Positions 1 through 8,724 of a DNA stretch of 64,000 nt are shown one piece after another. Under the pieces are notes generated by a model. The model made no database searches and was not told the origin of the DNA. It worked only from the letters and a program-made list of their open reading frames with translations. This DNA comes from Undaria pinnatifida. Lineage: Eukaryota > Sar > Phaeophyceae > Laminariales > Alariaceae. The stretch's first letter is position 1; the number at the start of each line of letters is the position of its first letter. The translations under genes were made by a program, and so were the position numbers. The stretch is from assembly GCA_012845835.1 (NCBI GenBank), contig JABAKD010000018.1, positions 1,992,616 through 2,056,615 of the forward strand, given 5' to 3'.

Positions 1-216
1 TCTTCAACGAACGTACGTGTCGTCGAGCCTGCTGGACACGAGGAAGGATGCTATGAAAAAAAATCATCCCCAAACAGTTTCAGGTTTGCAAACGTCTACC
101 GAACGATGACGTCCAGGCCGCAAGGGGCACCGTACCGCAGGAGGTACGACCGGGAGCTGGTTTCAAAACCGACGTTTTCGTTGAAAAAGGTTGGGGAGGC
201 TACCGTATCGTTGGTC
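1..216 (+). mobile_element. MITE-A copy 1, cut by window edge
   Basis: Right-hand 216 bases of a MITE-A element. The body matches the other copies: a 'gacacgaggaaggatgctatg' type segment, then 'gggagctggtttcaaaacc', and it ends in GGGGAGGCTACCGTATCG, the degraded right terminal repeat. The left terminus lies outside the window. No coding capacity is seen. Confidence 0.75.
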
Positions 217-674
217 GATGGGCATGCCCCTATTATTGCATTCTGTACCCCCCCCCCTCATCTATCTGAAGAAATCTCAACCCCAGCCGAACAACGACTT
301 AGAAGAGATCAATACCCAGCGTGCACGACTAACCCAAACTGAAGTTGAAAATCTCACATGGCCTCGAGGAATACCGCGAACAGCATCATCATGTCTGTAC
401 TCAAATAGAAATAAAAATGAGGGTTATCTTCTTCTTCTTCTGGTTTTGGGCATAGTTCCTGGATTTGAGAAGCCCCCCGTCAACCACAACAAAAAGGAAC
501 AGTTTTGCCCCTAGAGTGCACTTACTTTTCGACTGAAACAATTTGTCAACGGCGGGGCTTCTTAAGCCATATTCATCGTATGTTTCTACTAAATGTTTGG
601 TTGGGAATTATTTTTTCTGTGCACTTAGACCATGAAAACCTTTATCGGATAGCACATGCATAAAAATAGTGTGC
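217..674. other. No recognisable feature
   Basis: Between MITE-A copy 1 and the first MITE-B. I see only short open frames on both strands with no family resemblance and a short poly-C at about 249. Nothing supports a gene. Confidence 0.5.
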
Positions 675-950
675 GACGCATGCTACGATAGAGGAAGCGC
701 TTTCCGTCTGAAACGATTCCTGAATAATGGCGGGTAGCCTTAACCCATCTTCACGCGAAATCGTCCGAATTGGTTTTTTTCTGGAGAAGTTTCGTTTTAT
801 ACCTAAGCCTCATGGAATATTTCATCCGTCACAAGTTTTTTCTTTTCCGCGAAATTTGTGGTTTTGGCGGAGATCTTAAGCTCCCAATTTGAGAAAAGCT
901 CAAAAGAAAATGTTCTTTTCCACCACCACTATCACCCCGAAGCACGCGTC
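675..950 (-). mobile_element. MITE-B copy 1
   Basis: A 276-bp element with imperfect terminal inverted repeats: GACGCATGCTACGATAGAGG at the left and AGCACGCGTC at the right. Internal landmarks of the family are present in order: the 'ctgaataatggcgggtagccttaaccc' type block, 'cctaagcctcatggaat', and 'gatcttaagctcccaatttgag'. Non-coding. Minus strand means the 'ggttaaggagccccgtcattcag' type block would read forward on the other strand. Confidence 0.8.
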
Positions 951-1126
951 GTGCCAAAAAAAAAAAGAAAAGGCTCTGGGAGAGGTGTAGATAGTTCAAT
1001 AGACCTTTTCCTCAAGCGTGGAACGTCGCAAACAAAATGGTGCACCTCTGTGAGTTGTACGCAGCATGCGCCTGGTGCATGCTCTGCCCATCCATGCGCC
1101 TGGCATAGGACGGACACGTGCTCCAA

Positions 1127-1445
1127 ATTTTTTTTCACACTTCTACTTTCCAGTTTCTGGACAAGCTGTGGTCACACGTGTCATCCCTTCCCCCCCCCCC
1201 CGGCTCTTACCTTCTAATTTTTATCGCGCATAAGGTTCAGCAATCCCCTTTTTCGTTGATTTTTTATCGAATGTTTTTGCTTACTCACCCTCTCGCCATT
1301 ATTTCCGCAAGTCAAGTTGTGCACAAGAACAAGTCCTCATGTTATACGAGTATATGCACTCGAGGGGACTCCAACTCACGAAACTGACCTATATATATAT
1401 ACCAGGCTCGAGGAAAACCTGGTAGGCCCCCGGGGGGCGAGCAGC
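1127..1445 (-). mobile_element. tRNA-derived SINE-like element, copy 1
   Basis: On the minus strand this reads as a short retroposon. A tRNA-like head (about 1360-1445 on the plus strand) contains a promoter-like box A region (GCCCCCCGGGGGCCTACCAGG) and a degraded box B (GTGAGTTGGAGTCCCC). A body follows, then GGAAAGTAGAAGTGTGAAAAAAAA, an A-rich tail at the left edge. It aligns over its whole length with 18259-18570. The head is too degraded to be a functional tRNA. The SINE call rests on head, body and tail architecture plus repetition within the window. Confidence 0.6.
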
Positions 1446-1496
1446 ACCATACTATAGACGGGTCTAGCACGTTCTGGGAGAAGCCAATGACTCAGC

Positions 1497-2035
1497 GAGG
1501 CGTGCTACGATAGAGGCATTACTTTTCGTCCGAAATGGCTTCTGAATGACGGGCCTCCTGAGTCGACTACGGTGTTGCCCCCCCAATTTTTCTTTAACGA
1601 AATCTCCGGTTTTGAAACCGGCTCCACCAGCCGTATCTCCTGGGACACGGTGCCCCTTGCCGCCCCGACGTCGTCGTTCGAAAGACCTTCTGCAAGCTTG
1701 AAAATGTGTGAGGAGGCTTTTTTTATAGCAGCACCCTTCTTCGTGTCTCTAGCAGCCGTGAAACGTTCGTCTAAGAAAATCGCCGGTTTAGGGTGGGGGG
1801 GCTATCGTAGTAAGAATCAGTCTCCGTAACCCAAACTCGCCGGAAATAGACCACATATTTTGCATGATTCTCGTTGAATCTCTAGGCCCCATGGGCGTTT
1901 TTACGTCCGGTAGCAGTCAAGTTTTCCCTCCAAATCAGTATTTTGCGGGAGGGACATCTCTTATTAAGCTCCCAATTTGGGGAACCTCTGAACAGAAAAG
2001 AAACAGGGGTGCACCTCAATCATAGCGCGTGCGTC
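1497..2035 (-). mobile_element. MITE-B copy 2, split by a nested MITE-A
   Basis: The left part (1497-1560) has GCGTGCTACGATAGAGG and the 'ctgaatgacgggcctcc' block. The right part (1820-2035) resumes with 'gtaacccaaactcgccgg', runs through the 'cccaatttggggaacctctg' block and ends TCATAGCGCGTGCGTC. Removing the 259-bp insert restores the normal order of this family, so this is one MITE-B interrupted by a MITE-A. Confidence 0.8.
1561..1819 (-). mobile_element. MITE-A copy 2, nested in MITE-B
   Basis: Reverse-oriented MITE-A of about 259 bp, from AGTCGACTACGGTG to GGCTATCGTAGTAAGAATCA. The flanks GCCTCCTG (1553-1560) and GTCTCCGT (1820-1827) agree with each other at five of eight bases, and both fit the uninterrupted MITE-B site GGCTCCTT. 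This suggests a decayed 8-bp target duplication. Confidence 0.8.
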
Positions 2036-2250
2036 AGGCTGATGAACTACCCGAAGTTGACCGAGGCTATTCCTACGTACACGATAGCAGTAGCCTCGGT
2101 CACTCACTCTCGTTTCTCAGCGGCTTGAAGCTACTCCTCGAAAATAGCCGTGTCTCAGTTTTCTGCGCGTTTCGGGTTTCATTTCGGGAAAAGAACGCCC
2201 GCTGAGCTTTACCCGTTACGCTGCGCTGAAACAAAACATTTGAAGAAGGT

Positions 2251-2786
2251 GAGGCGCTGGCGTTTACTAAGAAAGAGGCAGAGCACTATTTGCTGAAACG
2301 AATTATTTTTGTGAATGTCAGGCCTCGAGTCGTTCTGCATGGTAACCCCCCCCCCCAACTTTAATTTTGACGAAGTCGCTAGTTTTGAAAAAAAAACTGG
2401 CTCCCGCCTGGCCAATTCTCCTCGAATACGGTGCCCCTTGCCACCCTGATTCGTCATCGTCCGATAGTCCTTTGCGCACACAAGACAAAATATTTCGAAA
2501 GTATTGCTTTCGTTGCATCCTCCCTCGTGTCGAGCAACCGTGAAACCTCCGTAAAAGAAAATCACTGGTTCCTGAGAGGGGCTATCGTGGAAGAACTCGC
2601 TCCGTAATGTAACCCAAATTCGTCGGGATTTCGTTATGCACATCGGATTTTACATCGAGAGTTGTACTTGTGTTGCCACCCCCCCCTCCCCCCTCTCAAG
2701 TCAGGTGCTGAGACAGGTGTACATCTCCTCAAGCGAGGAGCCCCATAAGAAATACCGTGCACAGCTACCACACCGCTCCACGCGTC
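2251..2786 (-). mobile_element. MITE-B copy 3, degraded and split by MITE-A
   Basis: Left remnant 'gaggcgctggcg...aaagaggcagagcac' and 'gtgaatgtcaggcctc' at 2251-2327. Right remnant 'gtaacccaaattcgtcggg' from about 2607, ending near 'gctccacgcgtc' at 2786. Ends and interior are diverged, so boundaries are approximate. The MITE-A insertion sits at the same internal block as in copy 2. Confidence 0.5.
2328..2598 (-). mobile_element. MITE-A copy 3, nested
   Basis: Reverse-oriented MITE-A of about 271 bp. It begins at 'agtcgttctgcatggtaacccccc' and ends 'gaggggctatcgtggaagaactc'. The internal order matches the family (the 'ccgatagtcctttgcgcac' and 'cgtgtcgagcaaccgtgaaac' segments). It is more diverged than copy 2. 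Confidence 0.65.
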
Positions 2787-2978
2787 ATGCGTCCTCTTTC
2801 CCGTTCACGCACGCCGAGTGTAACCTCGGTGTGTGTGTCGTTATGTTTGGGGTTAGCCCCGACAAGGCAGTGTGAAAGACCGAAGCTACGGTAGGGAGGG
2901 TGCCCCGAGTTACGCTACCGGACTTGAGCCGCTCGCGCCAGTGACACTGTGCACCTCACGGGCTATGCGTTAGGCCAT

Positions 2979-3254
2979 AACGCGTGCAACGATAGAGGTA
3001 GCGCGTTTCGTCAGAAGTGTGGTCTTGCCTGACGGGGCTCCTTAACCCAAATTCGCCGGGAACACGTTATTGTTTTCGCATGATTTTCGTCGTGTACGCT
3101 AGGGCCATGATGGGATGTTTCATCCGGTGTCTAGCATTTTTTTTTTTAATCTCCAAAGCTTGTTTTGGTGGAGAAGCCTTGAGCTGCTGCGAAAGTGAGG
3201 GACCCCGCAGGGAGACAAAAGTAAGTAGTGTGCACCTCTATCGTAGCACGCGCC
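2979..3254 (-). mobile_element. MITE-B copy 4
   Basis: About 276 bp from AACGCGTGCAACGATAGAGG to CTCTATCGTAGCACGCGCC, with the family landmarks 'tgacggggctccttaaccc', 'gggccatgatggga' and 'gtgtgcacctctatcgtag'. The right part begins a local tandem duplication (see 3170-3480). Confidence 0.75.
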
Positions 3255-3480
3255 CCTCGTTCATTTTGGCGCAGCGTGGCTTACCTACCTTTCCAGCGCG
3301 CGAATTTCACTACATCGCATCGCTATCGGCGGAGAAGCCTTGACCTGCGAAAGTGAGGGACCCCAGAAAAAAGAACACGTGGTGTGCACCTCTATCGTAG
3401 GACACGTCTCTCGTTTTTTTTTGGCGCAGCGTAGGTTACCCACCTTTCCAGCGCGCGGATTTTACTATATCGCACACTTT
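3170..3480. repeat. 155-bp tandem duplication spanning a MITE-B end
   Basis: The segment with 'ggtgcagaagccttga', 'gtgcacctctatcgtag' and 'ttggcgcagcg...ccagcgcgcg' occurs twice, offset by 155 bases (TTGGCGCAGCG at 3266 and 3421). The second copy carries an extra MITE-B right end at about 3326-3409. Confidence 0.7.
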
Positions 3481-3609
3481 TTTTTAACCCCACGAGAGCC
3501 AATACCACGAAGAAACAGGGGGTTGGTCCCTCGCGCAAGTGACATCGAGCCAACCACTGCGCACTAAAAAGCCCCAGGAGGGACTGACCTGCCTTGTCCC
3601 GGTGGAAAA

Positions 3610-3890
3610 GACGGGCGCTGTGAAGGAGGTGCACCGCTGTTTTCTTAGGTTCGTCACTTTGGGAGGAGGTTAAGGCATGTCCTTCTTAACTCAAAAATTG
3701 ATTTGGAGAAAAAAAACCCTGCTTTATCCCGGATTGAAAAAATCCAATGGTCTAAGGTATATAATAAAAAAACAAAATGCCGAAAAAATGACTTGTTTTT
3801 ATTTGACGATTTTGGGTTTGAAAGGAGCCTCACGATTTCAGAAAACGTTTTAAACAAAAAGAGGCATACCTTAAAAACTCTATCGAACAG
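3610..3890 (+). mobile_element. MITE-B copy 5
   Basis: Forward-oriented copy. It has 'ggaggtgcaccgctgttttcttaggtt', 'aaaattgatttggagaaa', 'gattttgggtttgaaaggagcc' and a decayed right end with CTCTATCGAAC. It directly abuts an oppositely oriented MITE-B, giving a head-to-tail inverted pair. Confidence 0.65.
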
Positions 3891-3891
3891 G

Positions 3892-4225
3892 AAGGTGGTA
3901 CGGTAGAGGTGGCACTTTCCGCCTTAAGTGGTTTCTGAATAACGGAGCTCCTGAACCCCAAATCGCCAGCATTTTTTGTTTTTGCACGGTCTGATTCTCG
4001 TGGTATACCTAGGCCATGCGCTTTTTCATCCGGTAGCAGCTTTGTTTTTCTCCTCAAACCAGTTTTGGGAGAGGCCCTAACCCCTTTAGAGCCCCAGAAC
4101 CCCTTCCTATAGTCTATACTAACTTCATGTCAAATCGCGTCCAAAAAGGGTTTCCGGTAGGTAGGGCAGGCGAAATGAGGAAACCCCAGAAAAATACGTG
4201 GTGCATCTCTATCGTAGCACGCGTC
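3892..4225 (-). mobile_element. MITE-B copy 6, long variant
   Basis: Starts GGTGGTACGGTAGAGG and ends CTCTATCGTAGCACGCGTC. It is about 55 bp longer than typical because of an extra segment beginning near 4083 (CCTTTAGAGCCCCAGAACCC). A related segment occurs in the copy at 52300-52623, marking a subfamily. Confidence 0.7.
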
Positions 4226-4964
4226 GTAGCAAACGTGTCCAAACAAAGCAAGTTGTTGTGTGCTTTTCTTGACGGGGGTTGCACTTTTTGTTGTATATGA
4301 ACTGTTTATCACTGTTCGCCTTTGGGCTCGATACATATATGGGCCTTTTCAAATACATACGGAGCTTCGCTGAAATTTTGGGTGTGCGCGCTTTTCGCAA
4401 CACGCTCACTTCGAAAGATAGAGGCAATAGTTTTTCCCGTGCGCGGGTCTCGAAAACAGTCCCTGCTGCTGCTGTTGTTGTTAGTGTTCGTCCGGCACGG
4501 TCCGCGGTTCGGCCCGGTTATTGTTCAATTTTTATTTTTTTTCCCCCGTGGTTCACCGCCCGCGGTTCATTCGTTCGAATTCTGTGTAGGATTCGTTTTT
4601 TTTGTTTCTTTTTTTGCTTTTTCGTACAGGCCGAACGGACACAGTCGAACAGGTTGTGTGACCGCAGGGTATGCAGACAGACGCACATATGTACCATACA
4701 TACACCGGTATACCGGCCTGGTGCGAGTAGAGAGTAGATCAGTATTTTATAGAGACCTGGAACGCTGTTTTATTTTTGTTTCACTTTCTCTGACATTTGC
4801 TTTTTTTTTACGACAGTCTCTTTTCGTGCGGCGGGGCGTACAGCCGAGGGGCAAACAAACAGCAACGAACCGGTGGGGGTAAACTGCCAAGAGTGATCGA
4901 TGCGCAATGATCGGGGTGAATGCTGACGTCGTTCGGAGGGCGGTGTTCTGGACGATGCACCCGG
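4226..4964. other. No recognisable feature
   Basis: Several overlapping open frames occur on the plus strand at 4279-4882, but they lack any domain, have low-complexity T-rich stretches and show no splice pattern. I see no supportable gene here. Confidence 0.45.
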
Positions 4965-5214
4965 GACTAGGCCGATCAAGCTGAGGCTGAATAAAGATGT
5001 TGGGCGCACTCTGCGATAGAAGTTACCAAGCACTTCACGGAGGCAACCCGGGGTTAGGCCGATCAAGCTGAGGCTGAATAAAGATGTTGGGCGCACTCTG
5101 CGATAGAAGTTACCCAGCACTTCACGGAGGCAACCCGGGGTTAGGCCGATCAAGCTGAGGCTGAATGAAGATGTTTTGGGCGCACTCTGCGATAGAGGTT
5201 ACCCAGCACTTTTG
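4965..5214. repeat. 87-bp tandem array, about 2.8 units
   Basis: The motif GCCGATCAAG starts at 4971, 5058 and 5145, an exact 87-base period. Each unit contains 'gcgcactctgcgatagaagttaccc', which resembles a MITE-B left end. The last unit runs directly into the MITE-B at 5181. Confidence 0.85.
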
Positions 5215-5470
5215 GTTTAAAACGTTTTATGAATGGCGGCGCGTATTATTAACAAACCCAAAATCGTTAAAAATTAGGCCAATTTCTTTTTTTTGCGTGA
5301 TTCTCGTTGACATGTGTGTTGTAGGCCATGGGATTTTTCGCGATTCGGCGAGGTAGAAGTTTCTCTTTTTGCTCGCCAAAACAGTTTTTTGGGTGTAGGT
5401 GGAGGTGTTAAGGTCCCAAAATGGAGGAACCCGAGAAGCAAAGTGGTGTTCCTGTAGCGTAGCACGCGTC
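5181..5470 (-). mobile_element. MITE-B copy 7
   Basis: Left end GCGCACTCTGCGATAGAGG is continuous with the 87-bp array. The right end is GTAGCGTAGCACGCGTC. Internal landmarks 'gattctcgttgacatg', 'ggccatgggatttttcg' and 'gtgttaaggtcccaaaatggagg' are present. Confidence 0.7.
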
Positions 5471-5762
5471 GTTATTGTGTTTATTTGCTCACAGCCCAAG
5501 TACTATCTTCGCCCACATTTTCTTCCTCCTTCTCCCTCCTTACTGTAGACGCAACTCAGACCCGCGGTCAGCAAGCAGGAGACTCTTCTTCTTCCCTCTT
5601 CCCTTGCACTACGGCGCGTGCCTCGTTTCTTTTCGCGAGAAGAAGAACTCAGCACACGTTCTTCCTTCTTATGTCGGTTGGTTCGCATCAAGCAGTGCAA
5701 AACAAAACACACGCAGAGTGGGTGTGATTCCGATGTCTGGCGCGAACGATATATATTTGGAA

Positions 5763-6245
5763 GTGTGCTGCCGTAGTACGATAGGGGATAGCATTTTTTT
5801 TAGCTAAAATTTACGTTGCGAATGGCGGGGGGGGGGGGGGGGGCTTTTAACCCAAACAATGCTTCGTCGGAAACTTAAATGTCGTTCTTGGTTGGAACAA
5901 TATTTTGGTCAGGGTGCAGGTACGTCGACCATGGGATTGTTCATCACGTTGCAATTTCAATTCCTCTGGACGTTTGTGTGTGTGTGTGTGTTTCTCGGTG
6001 AGCTGTGTAGCTGTCCGAAAGCAACGAAACTCCTCTTCTCAGAAAATCGAGGCGAACAACTGCGGCAGCATGCTCTTCCGTAAAAGAAGTGTCCTCTTGA
6101 TACCGGCAGGATCCAGGCGCGGGGATTGGCCGATCTGTGCAACACTCAAAAGGAATCCTTGGGTCTGTGCAACCCGTCCCCTACCCCCCCGACGTATTAG
6201 GCAGCAGGCAAAGTGGAGAGATACCGAACGCCCCAAATGGTGTTG
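5763..6245 (-). mobile_element. Possible degraded MITE-B with G-tract
   Basis: Left side 'gtgctgccgtagtacgatagggg' and 'gcgaatggcgggg...cttttaaccc' fit a MITE-B start with a run of G inserted (5827-5843). The right side is hard to follow. It may end near 'ggtgttgaacttac'. The call is weak. Confidence 0.35.
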
Positions 6246-6260
6246 AACTTACAATTAATT

Positions 6261-6516
6261 GACGTATTGGACATGTTAGCACTTTTCGTCTGATTCTGTT
6301 TCGAAACGATGGGGCTCCTTGAACAAATATCGTCGGAAAAAGGCCACTTGTTTACTGCGTGATTCTCGTTATTTACCTAGGCCATGGAATTTATCATCTA
6401 GGTAGTAGTAGCAGTTACATTTTCTCCGTGAATTAGGTTTTGGGAGAGGTCTTAAGCTCCTAAATTGAGGAAGCCTCAGAAAAAAAGTGGTGCACCTTTA
6501 TCGTGCAACACGCGTC
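6261..6516 (-). mobile_element. MITE-B copy 8
   Basis: Internal landmarks are clear: 'gatggggctccttgaac', 'gattctcgttatttacctaggccatgg', 'gggagaggtcttaagctcc' and 'aaaagtggtgcacctttatcgt', ending in CACGCGTCG. The left terminal repeat is decayed to GACGTATTGG. Confidence 0.7.
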
Positions 6517-6841
6517 GTTTTTATCCGGCAAGGAGAGAACCGCGAGAAACAAAAGACACGGCGTTCAAGCGCGACTTGAAACGTGTTCCATCACAATTGA
6601 GCAGACCACAACATGCACGTGAGATCGAGAGAGACCCCGTCAAAACTTGTACACATACCTGGAAATATTTGTACACTCTTAGCAAGCCCAGTAGTATTAC
6701 ACTTCGATCGCGCGTGACTACGAGGTGCAAACATATGTGTACTGGTACGTGTCTGTTCACATGGAAAAGTGTGGGAATTTACTGCACGACTTGTTATTGA
6801 ATGGTTTGAGCAACCGAGGGGGATCCACGGAAACGGCTCTC

Positions 6842-7125
6842 GACGCGTGCTACGAAAAAGGTGCAGCACTTTTTTCGGAGGTTTCCTCGATCTGGGGAGA
6901 TTAAGACCTTCTCTCCCCAAAACAATTTCACGGAGCAAAAAAAAACAAAACTGCCATATCATACCGGATGAAAACTCCCATGATCATGGCGTCTAGATAC
7001 CCACCGTAAATCGTTTGAAAATAAAAATACGGTCGATTTTCGACCGATTTTGGGTTGTGGAACCAACCACCGTCATTCAGAAAACTTTTCCTACGGAAAA
7101 TGACACCTTTAGCGTAGCACGCGTC
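6842..7125 (+). mobile_element. MITE-B copy 9, well preserved
   Basis: A 284-bp forward copy from GACGCGTGCTACGAAAAAGG to CTTTAGCGTAGCACGCGTC. Internal order: 'cggaggtttcctcgatctgggga', 'taccggatgaaaactcccatg', 'cgaccgattttgggttg' and 'ccgtcattcagaaaac'. One of the cleanest copies. Confidence 0.85.
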
Positions 7126-7737
7126 TCATCTCTCTCCCCGTTGAAGGAGTACGTGAGGGAACTTGACGAACATGCTACTGCAGGAACTCATATTTTTCTT
7201 GTGACGCGGTTCCTAGCTCTTGTAGCGCTCTATCCGGGCCAAAACAAATTTATGTGTCGAAATTTAATGGATAAGAGCGAACCCCGATCAACAAACCCAT
7301 GTCTTAGACGCAAAAAAAACGATCGTAAATCGCGATAAAACAGCAATGAATGGGTGGCTGTCCAACGATTACGGGTTAAGGGTTCCTCTCATTAACCAGA
7401 GGTAAACATCTCCCCGCCACACGCGTCAGTATTTTGACTCGAAATATAACGGCAATGATACACCGAAACGAGGAGGCGCCTCTCAAGTGACGAACCACAC
7501 AATAAGCGTCACCCGACAATTGCCTTTTGGCGCAAGCTACGGTTTGAGGGGGGGGGGAGACCTCAGTTTTCCCTACTGGTTTTTTTTTAGGCACTCGTAC
7601 GAGTGACTCTTACCTCGCCGAAAACAAGTGCGTTAGACGGGTTTTTTTTGTTTTTGCGCCACAGCGTCGCTCACCATTCAAATTCCTCGTTGAGGGTGTT
7701 CACAACGCGAAAGGGTTCAACGGTCACTGGAGGAGAT
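7126..7737. other. No recognisable feature
   Basis: Spacer between two MITE-B copies. A G-run lies at 7547-7557. Open frames are short and unsupported on both strands. Confidence 0.45.
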
Positions 7738-7985
7738 GACGCATTCTACGATAGAGGTGCACACCACTTTATTTCTGAGGTTTCCCCAATGTCAGGGCTT
7801 AAGACATGTCCCTCCCAAAAGCTGGTTCGGAGGAAAAATTACCCCTTCTGACCGGATTGGATGAACAATCCGACGGCCTAGGCACGCGACGACGTTCGCA
7901 CAAAGAATGTGGTATTTTCCGACGATTTTGGGCAAATTAAAGAGCCATTCCGGACTGAAAGTGCTACCTCTATCGTGGCACGCGT
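7738..7985 (+). mobile_element. MITE-B copy 10
   Basis: Forward copy from GACGCATTCTACGATAGAGG to CTCTATCGTGGCACGCGTC, 248 bp. It contains 'tgaggtttccccaatgtcagggcttaagac' and 'gacgattttgggcaaatt'. It lies just upstream of the LINE. Confidence 0.85.
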
Positions 7986-8227
7986 CGGTTTTCGGGCCGG
8001 GAATCGGCGTCCTCGAATGAGAGGAGCTTTCCCCCCCCCAAAGAAATAAAAATAAAAATAAACGCTCTACTAGCGTTGCAGCATGCGTAAGCACCACGGG
8101 ATGACAACAAGTAAATTTGCCCGTTTTTCTGACATAGTAGTAAGTGACACTTACTTTGTGACATTTTTTCACCTCTCGAAAACAAGGGGCGGAGGGTTAT
8201 GAGGTTTAACACCTTGGGGGAGACGTG

Positions 8228-8400
8228 ACGATCAAAATCACATCGGCCTAGGGGAGCACCTCGGGCATTGGAGGAAAGTTCAAATTTGATCATCTTCCGT
8301 CGTCACTTCAAGGGGCAGGGGACATCCGCCTCGGGAAGAACCTAGGGCATTGGAGGAAAGTTCATCTTCGATTATCTCCCACCGTCGCTCCAAGGGGCGG
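8228..8400 (+). repeat. 82-bp tandem repeat, likely LINE 5' region
   Basis: Two units: GCATTGGAGGAAAGTTCA begins at 8265 and again at 8347, with 'tccaaggggcgggggaaag' type ends in both. Tandem units just upstream of a LINE ORF are common in 5' untranslated regions. The assignment to the LINE is inferred from position. Confidence 0.55.
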
Positions 8401-8724
8401 GGGAAAGTCTCCAGTACACAACGTTGACAAAAATGGCAGTCGGGCATACGGAGCAGCCCCGGCGGCTTCTGCCGACGTGCGGCATGTATGTACCGTGCCT
8501 GGCGAGAATGCACGAGACCTCCGACAAACACGCGAACAGGATACAAGAGACAGACGTACAATTGCGTGCTGCCAGTTTGCTCGACACTCGCTATGTCGAT
8601 ACTTGCCCTCGGCTGCTCCCCGGCCGGGGTGGTGCTCGGGCCTGAGGCTTCCCCAAAACGTGCCAGAGCCCCTGAGGGGTTGTGTGGCGTCGACCTCACT
8701 CGTGCGCTGAACTAGTGCTCGGGT

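Noticed and set aside
4279-4882. Overlapping 152-aa and 186-aa plus-strand frames
   Set aside because: T-rich hydrophobic low-complexity translation in competing frames, no recognisable domain.
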